Positions 1 to 7,792 of a stretch of 46,837 nt of DNA are shown piece by piece (the first letter of the stretch is position 1; every line of letters starts with the position of its first letter). A program made the translations under genes and the position numbers. The DNA is taken from assembly GCA_013002405.1 (NCBI GenBank), contig JABDKA010000044.1, forward strand, positions 1 to 46,837, given 5' to 3'. This DNA comes from Sulfitobacter sp. (lineage in GTDB: Bacteria > Pseudomonadota > Alphaproteobacteria > Rhodobacterales > Rhodobacteraceae). The notes beneath the pieces are model-generated. The model made no database searches and had not been told where the DNA came from. It saw only the letters and a list, made by a program, of their open reading frames with translations.

Positions 1-1
1 G

Positions 2-196
2 CTAAGTTGGCAATCGCGCAAGACCATCTCGATCGAAACCGGCATTCAGAATGCCACCCTAGGGATCACCCTCGCGGCGATCATTTCGGGGCAATCGGAG
101 GGATTCAGCACAATGGCACTGCCATCCGCGCTTTACGGGATCACCATGTATCTCGTCGCGTTGCCTTTTGTCGCCTGGTTCCGCCGACAGGACTGA
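2..196 (+). CDS. Bile acid:sodium symporter (BASS) family protein, C-terminal fragment
   Basis: Reading from base 2 there is an open frame of 64 codons that ends in TGA at 194-196; its start lies outside the window. The fragment carries KTISIETGIQNATLGITLA, which matches the conserved late transmembrane motif of BASS/SBF-family sodium-coupled organic anion symporters, followed by another hydrophobic stretch and a short basic tail (WFRRQD). The ORF track missed it because it has no start codon; the track's ORF at 7-309 is another frame. The gene is convergent with the SLC13 permease, and only 7 bases separate the two stops. The family call rests on one motif in a fragment, and the substrate cannot be stated. 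Confidence 0.75.
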   Translation, partial: LSWQSRKTISIETGIQNATLGITLAAIISGQSEGFSTMALPSALYGITMYLVALPFVAWFRRQD

Positions 197-203
197 GCCC
201 CGC

Positions 204-1982
204 CTACCAGATGAAGGGAATCACCGCGCTTGCCAGAAGCGACATGGAGAGGTTCAGCGGGATACCTACGCGCATGAAGTCGGTGAACTTGTACCCCCCC
301 GGACCGTAGACCAGTGTGTTGGTCTGGTAGCCGATGGGCGTGGCAAAGGCGCAGGAGGCAGCGATCATCACGGCGACAACAAGGGGGCGCGCATCCAGCC
401 CCAGGGCCGCGGCAAGACTTATCGCAATGGGCGTCATGATCACGGCCACAGCGTTGTTTGAGACGATCTCGGTCAGGATCGTGGTCAGGAAAAAGACCGC
501 AAAGATCACCAGCGGCACCGGCAGGGTGCCAAGCGTTGGCGAAATGGCGTCGACCATGAGCGTCACCGCACCCGAATTCTGGAGCCCCGCCCCCACCGCC
601 AGCATGCCGAAGATAAGTGCCAAAAGCTGCCCGTCGATGAAGGAAAAGGCCTCCTCTGCGTCGATGCAGCCGGTGACCAGCACCAGCGCCACGGCGATGA
701 CGGCCAGCAGCAGGATGGGAGCGACGTTAAAAGCCGCCAGCGTCACAATTCCGATCAGGGCCGCAATGGCGATGGGCGCCTTGCCACGACGGAAGGCTCT
801 TGCCGAGGGCTTGCTGACGTCCACCATGTCCATGTCCGAGGCAAGCCGCTGAATATCCTCCGCCGCCCCTTCCAAAAGCAGGGTATCGCCGACCTTGACG
901 ATCAGGTCATCCAGCTGCCGCCCGATGTTCTGGTTCCGCCGGTGCACCGCCAGCGGGTAGACCCCGTAGCGCCGCCGCAGCCGCATGGAGCCAAGCGACC
1001 GGCCCACCATCCGGCAGCCGGGCGTAATCAGGACTTCCACCGTCGTCGTCTCAACCGAAGAAAGCTGATCTACGGGCTTCAGCTCCCTGTTGCTCTGCAG
1101 GCTCAAAAGCTCCGTCATCTCCGTACGCAGGACGATCCGGTCACCGATCTGAAGCGCCACGCCCTTGAGGTTGCGCCGCAGGGATTGATCGCCGCGGATC
1201 ACGTCGATGAGCCGGACCCCTTCCCGCTTGAAAAGCTGGACCTGGCTCACCTCCTCACCAATCAGGTTGGATTCCGACGGGATCACCACCTCCGTAAAGA
1301 ATTTCATCTTGGAACGGTCGGACAACATGGAGGCCATGCTGTCGCGATCCGGCAACAGGTGCCGCCCGAAGAGCGCCAGATAGGTCAGCCCCCAGGCGCA
1401 GACCACGAGTCCGATCGGCATGATCTCGAAGATCCCGAAGGGGGCCAGCCCCTGGCCGCGCGCCACACCATCGACCAGCAGGTTCGTCGAGGTGCCGATC
1501 AGGGTGAGCGAGCCGCCCATGATGGCCGCATAACTGAGCGGGATCAGCAGCTTGGAGGCCTTGGTGCCCAGTGTCTTGGCCAGTTGCACAACCACGGGGA
1601 TCATCACCACGACGACGGGAGTGTTGTTCATGATGGCCGAGGCCCCCATGACCGACAGGATCACCCCTATCACCGCAAGCCGCGGATTGGTCCGGGCATA
1701 ACGCTCCGCCATCCGCGTCAGCACGTCCAGCGCACCGGTGCGTACAAGGGCCCCCATGACAACGAACATGGCCGCGATCGTCCAGGGCGCGGGGTTCGAC
1801 AGGACCATGCGCGCCTCCTCGTAAGGCAGGATGCCGCTGGCCAGCAGAAAGGCGGCACCGGCGATGGCCACAACCTCGGTCGGGAAGGTTTCACGCAGGA
1901 ATAGCGCGAACATCACGACCACCGTGCCGATGCTGATCAGGGCGACGGCTGTGTCAGACAGGTTCAGATAGTCGAGCATCAC
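204..1982 (-). CDS. SLC13/DASS family permease with two TrkA-C (RCK_C) domains
   Basis: Predicted inner-membrane anion permease of the divalent anion:sodium symporter type. It is 592 residues long, with several N-terminal membrane segments, two cytoplasmic RCK_C-like domains at about residues 215-385, and a second membrane half. The paired family motifs are visible: MNNTPVVVVMIP and GTSTNLLVDG in the first half, VSNNAVAVIMTP and GYQTNTLVYGPGG in the second. This SLC13-RCK-SLC13 layout is common in bacterial sulfate/dicarboxylate-type permeases, but the substrate is not readable from sequence. The ORF opens GTG-ATG, so the start is either GTG at 1982 or ATG at 1979; a GGAG lies a few bases upstream of both. 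It stands alone and is convergent with the BASS fragment. Confidence 0.88.
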   Translation of the reverse strand: MMLDYLNLSDTAVALISIGTVVVMFALFLRETFPTEVVAIAGAAFLLASGILPYEEARMVLSNPAPWTIAAMFVVMGALVRTGALDVLTRMAERYARTNPRLAVIGVILSVMGASAIMNNTPVVVVMIPVVVQLAKTLGTKASKLLIPLSYAAIMGGSLTLIGTSTNLLVDGVARGQGLAPFGIFEIMPIGLVVCAWGLTYLALFGRHLLPDRDSMASMLSDRSKMKFFTEVVIPSESNLIGEEVSQVQLFKREGVRLIDVIRGDQSLRRNLKGVALQIGDRIVLRTEMTELLSLQSNRELKPVDQLSSVETTTVEVLITPGCRMVGRSLGSMRLRRRYGVYPLAVHRRNQNIGRQLDDLIVKVGDTLLLEGAAEDIQRLASDMDMVDVSKPSARAFRRGKAPIAIAALIGIVTLAAFNVAPILLLAVIAVALVLVTGCIDAEEAFSFIDGQLLALIFGMLAVGAGLQNSGAVTLMVDAISPTLGTLPVPLVIFAVFFLTTILTEIVSNNAVAVIMTPIAISLAAALGLDARPLVVAVMIAASCAFATPIGYQTNTLVYGPGGYKFTDFMRVGIPLNLSMSLLASAVIPFIW

Positions 1983-2030
1983 AGGATCACTCCGCCCGGC
2001 GCGGGCCAGTGTACAGCTTCGCCCAAGCGC

Positions 2031-2963
2031 TTAGGCACCACAAGACCTCTCACGCCTGCCGAACTTCACGGAAGGCCCGCTGGGGCGCGGCTGGACAAAG
2101 TACATGCCCGCAAACATCGCCGTCAGCGCAATCCAGAGCGTCGGTGCATAGCCTTCCTGCAGGATCATCCAGGCCCAGATCAGGCCGAACCCTGTCACCA
2201 GATAGCTGACCTGCGCACCAAAGACCGCCCCCGCGTGCGAAACCAGCCATACATAGCCTGCGTAAACCAGCACATGAATGACCGAGGCCACCACATGGGC
2301 CCCCTGCACCCGGTCCAGCGGCCAGTCGGGTGCGATGTACTGACCGTCCCAGATCATCAGTGGCGTGGTCAGGATCAGCCCGACAGTCGACGCCCCCAGC
2401 ATCACCTGAAAGGCATTCAGCCCCGCCGTTCCCCAGCGCGTGACGTAGTTCCCCTCAAACCCGTAGAGAAGCGCCACAATCAAATAGACCGCCGCCCAGA
2501 AAAGCGGGATCGGCTGGCCCAGGTCCACATCCGGCAGGATGATGATCAGAACGCCGATCAGCCCCAGGATCAGTCCGATCAGTCTTCGCGCCCGGAACCG
2601 GTCATTGCCAAGCGCCAGCGCGATCACGAAGGCAAACATCGGAATGATGGAGAGCAGCAGCGACATGATCCCCGAAGGCAGATGCACCGCCGCCTGGTAG
2701 GAGAGCGTGTTTGGCAGCACCGTACCGGTCAGCGCAATGACGGCATAGACCTGCAGGGCTGGTCCGTGAAGCGGCAGAGCATCCCGCCGCAGGAGGCAAA
2801 AGGCTCCCATCAAGACCACCGCGATCACCAGTTGCCAGAAGATCAGCCCGAAATGTTCGTACCCGGTCGACACCGCAATCTTGGTCATGGGCATTGTCAG
2901 GCCCCAGCCCGCCCCCATCATGATCAGGCAAATGGCATAAAAGCCGATCTCGCGGCGGCTCAC
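2031..2963 (-). CDS. DMT superfamily (EamA) transporter
   Basis: A 310-residue membrane protein with about ten hydrophobic segments in two EamA-like halves, the usual size and layout of drug/metabolite transporters such as RhaT/YdcZ-type exporters. Segments such as GWGLTMPMTKIAV near the N-terminus and the LILGLIGVLIIILPDVDLG stretch at mid-length are typical. Its ATG overlaps the TGA of the upstream ymdB-like gene (bases 2960-2963), so the two are probably translationally coupled. The function is presumably export of a small metabolite, but nothing in the sequence identifies the substrate. The C-terminal tail (PRPSGPSVKFGRRERSCGA) is basic and probably cytoplasmic. Confidence 0.85.
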   Translation of the reverse strand: MSRREIGFYAICLIMMGAGWGLTMPMTKIAVSTGYEHFGLIFWQLVIAVVLMGAFCLLRRDALPLHGPALQVYAVIALTGTVLPNTLSYQAAVHLPSGIMSLLLSIIPMFAFVIALALGNDRFRARRLIGLILGLIGVLIIILPDVDLGQPIPLFWAAVYLIVALLYGFEGNYVTRWGTAGLNAFQVMLGASTVGLILTTPLMIWDGQYIAPDWPLDRVQGAHVVASVIHVLVYAGYVWLVSHAGAVFGAQVSYLVTGFGLIWAWMILQEGYAPTLWIALTAMFAGMYFVQPRPSGPSVKFGRRERSCGA

Positions 2964-3772
2964 GGTCCCGCGCTGTCCAGTCGCCCGCCCTGCCGCACCG
3001 GCAGGATGCGTGTGGCGCGGCCCGTGCGGTCATCGGTCTCGATATAGACGCCTGACAGGGTTGCCTCATCGTTGGCGGGTGTGAACCGGGCCTTGGGCAT
3101 CCCGGTGATGAAGCGGCGCAGGGGCTCTTCTTTCTCCATCCCGATCACGGAATGATAATCTCCACACATGCCCGCATCGGTCAGATAAGCGGTGCCCTTG
3201 GGCAGGATCATCGCGTCAGCGGTGGGCACATGGGTATGGGTCCCTACGACCAGGCTGGCCTTACCATCGCAATAGTGACCCATGGCCATCTTTTCCGAGG
3301 TGGCCTCACAATGAAAATCCACCACGATGGCCTGCGCCAGACCGCCCAGTGGATGTGTCTTGAAGATGGTCTCCAGCGCTGAAAAGGGATCGTCGAAGGG
3401 CCGCTTCATGAAGACCTGGCCCAGCGCCTGGGCAACCAGTACCTTGCGTCCGTTGCGCGCGGTGAAAAGCCGTGCACCCTTGCCCGGCGCGGTCTTGGAG
3501 AAATTAAGCGGCCGGATAATGCGCGGGTCGCTCTCGATGAACGACAGCATATCCTTCTGATCGAAGGCATGATCGCCGAGGGTAAGGCAATCCGCGCCCG
3601 CCTCCAGCAGGATCTTGGCGTGGGCACCCGACAGGCCGACGCCTCCAGTCGCGTTCTCCGCGTTCACGACGATGAAGTCGAGCTTCCAGTCCTCGCGCAG
3701 CCGCGCCAGATTTTCCGTGATTGCCCGACGCCCCGCGCGGCCCATCACATCGCCAAGAAAGAGTATTTTCAT
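2960..3772 (-). CDS. YmdB-type metallophosphoesterase (TIGR00282 family)
   Basis: A 270-residue predicted cytosolic phosphodiesterase. The metal-binding signature of the YmdB family runs in order: FLGDVMGRAGR at the N-terminus, VVNAENATGG around residue 40, LTLGDHAFD around 65, VDFHCEATSEK at mid-length and VVGTHTHVPTAD further on. Characterised members such as Bacillus YmdB act on 2',3'-cyclic nucleotides and influence biofilm and sporulation; the role in alphaproteobacteria is not established. The gene leads a two-gene unit with the EamA transporter, which it overlaps by 4 bases. A conserved-looking intergenic motif sits about 90 bases upstream of its start. Confidence 0.9.
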   Translation of the reverse strand: MKILFLGDVMGRAGRRAITENLARLREDWKLDFIVVNAENATGGVGLSGAHAKILLEAGADCLTLGDHAFDQKDMLSFIESDPRIIRPLNFSKTAPGKGARLFTARNGRKVLVAQALGQVFMKRPFDDPFSALETIFKTHPLGGLAQAIVVDFHCEATSEKMAMGHYCDGKASLVVGTHTHVPTADAMILPKGTAYLTDAGMCGDYHSVIGMEKEEPLRRFITGMPKARFTPANDEATLSGVYIETDDRTGRATRILPVRQGGRLDSAGP

Positions 3773-3862
3773 GATCTGCTGACCTAGGCCGGGTGGACCT
3801 GCTTAGCAAGCCCCGGCAGGGCTCTCTTTCAAAGGAGCGAAGATATCGCGCCCCGCTCACAC

Positions 3863-3892
3863 TTCACTTTGCCTGATAAACCCCACGGGGGT
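3863..3892 (-). promoter_or_regulatory. Recurrent intergenic motif, copy 1 (upstream of ymdB)
   Basis: Read on the minus strand this is a small GC hairpin (ACCCC-cgt-GGGGT) followed by TTTATCAGGCAAAGTGAA. The same arrangement and nearly the same A/T-rich tail occur at 18801-18838 upstream of gatC. Both copies lie 75-90 bases 5' of a minus-strand gene. The element could be a terminator for the cyclo-ligase gene, a 5' leader element, or a dispersed repeat; the sequence does not decide. Confidence 0.45.
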
Positions 3893-3961
3893 CTGCGCAT
3901 CAAGCGCGCCTTTGGCGCGACGGGATTGAAACCCACGGCGATCAGCCACTTCTGGCGCCAA

Positions 3962-4522
3962 TCAGTTGATTTCAATTACCCCTACTTCTGTAACGACAAG
4001 ATCAAGGGACTGATCCGTGTCCTCCAGGGGCAAATCCTCCTGCTCCTGCCCGGCAAAGGCGAAACCAATCGCCAGGGTCGGCCGCTTTGTGCGCAGCATC
4101 TCCAGCGTCCGGTCATAAAAACCGCCCCCATAGCCCAGTCGTGCCCCCGCGCGGTTGAAGGCCAGCAGCGGGACGATCAGAATTTCGGGCTCAAGAAAAC
4201 TCAGCTGGGCGGGAATGGCAGCGCCGAAGGCGCCCGGCACCATGGCCGTTTCCGGTGACCAGCGGGCAAAGCGAAGCGGGCGCCCTTCCGCCTCGATCAC
4301 AGGCACGCCGACGGGGCCGTGTGCGCTGGCCTCGGCCATAGCGGGCAGCGGGTCAATTTCCGTGCGGATGGGCATGTAGCCTGACAGGGCGACGCCACGG
4401 TAGCCCGCGAGCACGTCACTGAGATAGCCCGCTTGCGCCAGCGGCGCAGCCTCGAAGAGGCTCTTTCGTCGGCCGAAGGCCGCCTTGCGCGCGGCAGCCT
4501 TGGCCGCTGCCAGATCGCTCAC
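3962..4522 (-). CDS. 5-formyltetrahydrofolate cyclo-ligase
   Basis: Converts 5-formyl-THF to 5,10-methenyl-THF with ATP, returning folate to the one-carbon pool. The protein is 186 residues. The basic N-terminal segment (AAAKAAARKAAFGRRKSLF) resembles the ATP-binding start of the family, PIRTEIDPLP lies in the middle, and the family signature RLGYGGGFYDRTL is near the C-terminus. The ORF track extends it to 4792, but that extension runs out of frame through mgtE. The real start is GTG at 4520-4522, which overlaps the mgtE stop as GTGA and makes the protein the usual length. It is translationally coupled to mgtE on the minus strand. Confidence 0.92.
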   Translation of the reverse strand: MSDLAAAKAAARKAAFGRRKSLFEAAPLAQAGYLSDVLAGYRGVALSGYMPIRTEIDPLPAMAEASAHGPVGVPVIEAEGRPLRFARWSPETAMVPGAFGAAIPAQLSFLEPEILIVPLLAFNRAGARLGYGGGFYDRTLEMLRTKRPTLAIGFAFAGQEQEDLPLEDTDQSLDLVVTEVGVIEIN

Positions 4523-5922
4523 AGCAGGACCGCGGCCGCAAGGCCGAGAAAGGCGAAGAAACCAACCACGTCTGTTACGGTGGTCACGAAAGCGCCCGAG
4601 GCGAGAGCGGGGTCGATGCCTAGACGTTCGAGGACAATCGGTATGCCCGTCCCCGCAAGACCCGCCACCACCATGTTGACCACCATTGCCACAGCGATGA
4701 CGTATCCCAGAGCGGGGGAACCGAACCAGATGATCCCCACGATCCCCATGACCACCGCGAAAATGATACCGTTGATCAGCCCCACCAGACATTCCCGCCG
4801 GATGACGCGCCAGACGTTCGATCCGGTCAAGTCCTTCGTGGCGATGGCCCGCACCGCCACGGTAAGGCTCTGGGTGCCGGCATTGCCCCCCATGGAGGCC
4901 ACGATGGGCATCAGCACCGCAAGCGCAACGATCTGGGCAATGGCCGCCTCGAACTGGGAAATCACCATGGAGGCCGCGATGGCCGTCACGAGGTTGACCG
5001 CGAGCCAGGGAAGCCTGCGCCGGGTGGTCGCACGGATCGAATCCGACAGGGTCGATTCCCCGTCCACGCCGGCAAGGCGCAGGATATCCTCCTCGTGCTC
5101 CTCGTCGAGGACGACCATGGCATCGTCGATGGTAATGACCCCGATCAGCCGCCCCTCATCGTCCACCACGGGAGCGGAAATGAGGTGGTACTGGTTGAAG
5201 GCATAGGCCACATCCCCCTCGTCTCGGGTCGCCGGGATGATCTGGAAGGTCTCTTCCAGCAGATCCTTGAGCGGCGTATCCCGCTTGGAGCGCATCAGCT
5301 TGCCAAGGGTGACGTTGCCAACCGGGTGCAGGCGCGGATCGACCATGACGATGTGGTAGAACTGATCGGGCAGCTCATCTTCCGGCGTGCGGCGCAGATG
5401 GTCGATGGCCTGGCCCACGTTCCAGTGTTCGGGCGCCATCACCACCTCGCGCTGCATCAGGCGGCCTGCGGAGTATTCCGGATAGGTAAGCGCCTGTTCG
5501 ACCGCCATCCGGTCGGCATCTTCAAGGGCTCCGAGGATCTGCTCCTGCTGGCCCTCTTCGAGGTCCTCGATAAGGTCGACGACATCGTCGCTGTCCAGTT
5601 CCCGCACAGCCTCCGTCAGAACCTGAGGCGTCAGAAGCGCGATCACGTCTTCGCGGATGCCCTCATCCAGTTCCGACAGAATTTCCCCGTCGAATTCCCG
5701 GTCGTAGAGGCGGATCAACCTGCTGCGGTCGTAGGGCGTGACCTGTTCAAGAAGGTCGGCGATGTCAGCCGCGTGCAACGGCTCCATCAGCTCAACCAGG
5801 CGCTCCCTTTCGTCGATTTCGACCGCGTAAAGGATCGAGGCAACGGTCTTGGGATCAAGCTTGTAGGCCTGTGTCTCGTCCTCTTCGGGCGCTTCCGTCA
5901 CGTCTTCTACCTGATCCAACAT
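4519..5922 (-). CDS. mgtE: Magnesium transporter MgtE
   Basis: A 467-residue inner-membrane Mg2+ channel. It has an acidic N-terminal domain (MgtE_N, about residues 30-140), two CBS domains (about 140-270, including PVVDDEGRLIGVITIDDAM) and five C-terminal membrane segments. The pore signature LMPIVASMGGNAGTQ is intact. In known MgtE proteins, Mg2+ bound between the N-domain and CBS domains closes the pore, and the many acidic residues here fit that. The ORF can begin at GTG 5925 or ATG 5922; I chose the ATG because GGGAGGG lies about 8 bases upstream. The 5-formyl-THF cyclo-ligase follows with a 4-base overlap, and guanine deaminase diverges from it across about 100 bases. Confidence 0.95.
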   Translation of the reverse strand: MLDQVEDVTEAPEEDETQAYKLDPKTVASILYAVEIDERERLVELMEPLHAADIADLLEQVTPYDRSRLIRLYDREFDGEILSELDEGIREDVIALLTPQVLTEAVRELDSDDVVDLIEDLEEGQQEQILGALEDADRMAVEQALTYPEYSAGRLMQREVVMAPEHWNVGQAIDHLRRTPEDELPDQFYHIVMVDPRLHPVGNVTLGKLMRSKRDTPLKDLLEETFQIIPATRDEGDVAYAFNQYHLISAPVVDDEGRLIGVITIDDAMVVLDEEHEEDILRLAGVDGESTLSDSIRATTRRRLPWLAVNLVTAIAASMVISQFEAAIAQIVALAVLMPIVASMGGNAGTQSLTVAVRAIATKDLTGSNVWRVIRRECLVGLINGIIFAVVMGIVGIIWFGSPALGYVIAVAMVVNMVVAGLAGTGIPIVLERLGIDPALASGAFVTTVTDVVGFFAFLGLAAAVLL

Positions 5923-6025
5923 CACCTACACCCTCCCGGTTGCGGGCGACCATAGGCAGCCGCAAAAGCAGGCGCAATGGCGCTTCTCGATTGTCCACTT
6001 CTCCGCAGCGGCCTAGGGTGCACGG

Positions 6026-7318
6026 ATGACCCAGAAGACCCTCTTGACCGGTCCCACCTTGCGCTTTTCGGGCAATCCGATGACCCGGCCATGGCCCGAT
6101 GTCGTGACCCTCGACACGGAGGGGGCCGTGTTGATCTCGGGCGGCATGATCGAGGCAGTGGGCAAGGCCGCGGAGCTGCGCGCGGCCCATCCGGAGGCCG
6201 AGGATGTGGCGCACGGCAAGCACCGGCTGATCTGTCCCGGCTTCGTCGATGCCCACGCCCACTATCCCCAGACGGCGATCATCGCCTCCTGGGGCAAGCG
6301 CCTGATCGACTGGCTGAATGACTATACTTTCCCCGAAGAAATGCGGCTGGCAGATCCGGCTTACGCGCGAAAGATCGCGGAAAGGTATCTGGACCTGATC
6401 CTCGCCAACGGAACGACGACCGTAGCCTCTTACTGCACGATCCATCCTCATTCGGTCGATGTCCTTTTTGAGGCGGCTGAAAAGCGGGGGCAGCGCATCG
6501 TCGCTGGCAAGACCTGCATGGACCGAAATGCGCCCGACGGGCTGAGGGACAGCGCGCAGTCGGCCTATGACGACAGCAAGGCGCTGATTGCGCGCTGGCA
6601 CGGCAGGGGCCGGGCCACCTATGCCATCACGCCGCGCTTCTCCCCCACCTCCACACCCGAACAGCTTTCCGCCCTGGGGGCCCTCTGGGCGGAGCATTCC
6701 GAGTGCCCGATGCAGACGCATCTGAGCGAGCAGGTGGACGAGGTCGCCTGGGTTCGGAACCTCTTTCCGTCGGCGCGCGACTATCTCGATACCTACGAAA
6801 CCCACGGACTGCTGGGTGAAAGGGGCCTCTACGGCCACGCGATCCACCTTGAACCTCGCGAAGTGGACCGGCTGGCCGAGGTGGGTGCGGCCCTCGTTCA
6901 TTGCCCCACTTCGAACACCTTCATCGGCTCGGGGCTCTTCGATATGGCCGGGCTGGCCGCCCGCCGTATCCCCATCGGCCTGGCCACGGATACCGGCGGC
7001 GGCTCCTCCTTTTCGATGCTCAGAACCATGGCCGCGGCCTACGAGATCGGCCAGTTGCGGGGCACGCCGCTCCATGCGGCCCAGCTGATCTGGCTCGCCA
7101 CCGCCGGATCGGCGCGGTCTCTGCATCTGCACGACCGGATCGGCAGCCTGGCCGCAGGAATGGAGGCGGATCTGTGCGTGCTTGATCTCGCCTCGACGCC
7201 GGGCATTGCGCAGCGGGTGGCGGAAGCAGAGAGCCAATGGGAGGCGCTATTTGCCACGATCATGATGGGGGATGACCGGGCCATTGCAGAGGTCTGGGTG
7301 AATGGGGTTCGACAATAA
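6026..7318 (+). CDS. guaD: Guanine deaminase
   Basis: Hydrolyses guanine to xanthine and ammonia in purine catabolism. The 430-residue protein is an amidohydrolase with its zinc ligands in place: DAHAHYPQ (about residue 75), THLSEQ (about 235), HAIHL (about 275) and ATDTGGG (about 325). The segments WLNDYTFPEE and HCPTSNTFIGSG are typical of guanine deaminase rather than of other amidohydrolases. It diverges from mgtE and is convergent with the CAP-domain gene. An 8-oxoguanine deaminase gene lies 0.5 kb away on the opposite strand, so two related purine deaminases share the locus. No strong ribosome binding site is seen; the ATG is followed by a normal family N-terminus. Confidence 0.93.
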   Translation: MTQKTLLTGPTLRFSGNPMTRPWPDVVTLDTEGAVLISGGMIEAVGKAAELRAAHPEAEDVAHGKHRLICPGFVDAHAHYPQTAIIASWGKRLIDWLNDYTFPEEMRLADPAYARKIAERYLDLILANGTTTVASYCTIHPHSVDVLFEAAEKRGQRIVAGKTCMDRNAPDGLRDSAQSAYDDSKALIARWHGRGRATYAITPRFSPTSTPEQLSALGALWAEHSECPMQTHLSEQVDEVAWVRNLFPSARDYLDTYETHGLLGERGLYGHAIHLEPREVDRLAEVGAALVHCPTSNTFIGSGLFDMAGLAARRIPIGLATDTGGGSSFSMLRTMAAAYEIGQLRGTPLHAAQLIWLATAGSARSLHLHDRIGSLAAGMEADLCVLDLASTPGIAQRVAEAESQWEALFATIMMGDDRAIAEVWVNGVRQ

Positions 7319-7369
7319 CAGACCTGACTTCTGCCCGCGAGCAAGGTGAAAGCAGCGCCCTCTCGGGCC

Positions 7370-7792
7370 TCAACAACGGCGCGCAAGCACCATCACCCAG
7401 ACATCGCCGGTTGCCCAGGCCATGCCAAATTCGGTCACCTGGCCATTCAGCATGTTCTTGCGGTGGCCCGGCGATTCAGCCCAGTCGCGCATGACCTCGG
7501 TTAGACTTACCTGCCCCTTGGCGATGTTCTCGGCCACCAGGCACCAATTGTAGCCGACACCGCGCGCGCGGTCGCCGACGGAGGCACCGTTGCGCCCGGT
7601 GTGACTGAAATAACCCTGCTCAGCCATATCGCTCGCATGTATTTGCGCGGCCAGCGCCAGGCGGTCGGACCAGACCAGGGCCCCCCGCCCCCCGTTGCTG
7701 CGAAAGCCATTCAGCCAGGAACTGGCATCGGGGCTTGCCAAGGCGGGCAGAGCCGCCACCATCAGAGACATTACAAGACTTAAGACCTTCAC
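7370..7792 (-). CDS. Secreted CAP (SCP/PR-1) domain protein
   Basis: A small exported protein of 140 residues. It has a signal peptide (VKVLSLVMSLMVAALPALA, cut before SPDAS) followed by a compact CAP domain. The family signatures GYFSHTGRNG, VAENIAKG and WAESPGHRKNML are present, including the histidines of the CAP cavity. Two cysteines (in NWCLVAEN and at the C-terminus, ARRC) could form a disulfide. The start is GTG at 7790-7792, overlapping the stop of the 8-oxoguanine deaminase gene as GTGA. The biochemical role of bacterial CAP proteins is mostly unknown; envelope or extracellular function is inferred from the signal peptide. Confidence 0.9.
   Translation of the reverse strand: MKVLSLVMSLMVAALPALASPDASSWLNGFRSNGGRGALVWSDRLALAAQIHASDMAEQGYFSHTGRNGASVGDRARGVGYNWCLVAENIAKGQVSLTEVMRDWAESPGHRKNMLNGQVTEFGMAWATGDVWVMVLARRC

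Noticed and set aside
5855-7237. 460-residue minus-strand ORF across guanine deaminase
   Set aside because: Shadow frame with Arg/Gly-rich composition and no domain; guanine deaminase is complete on the plus strand.
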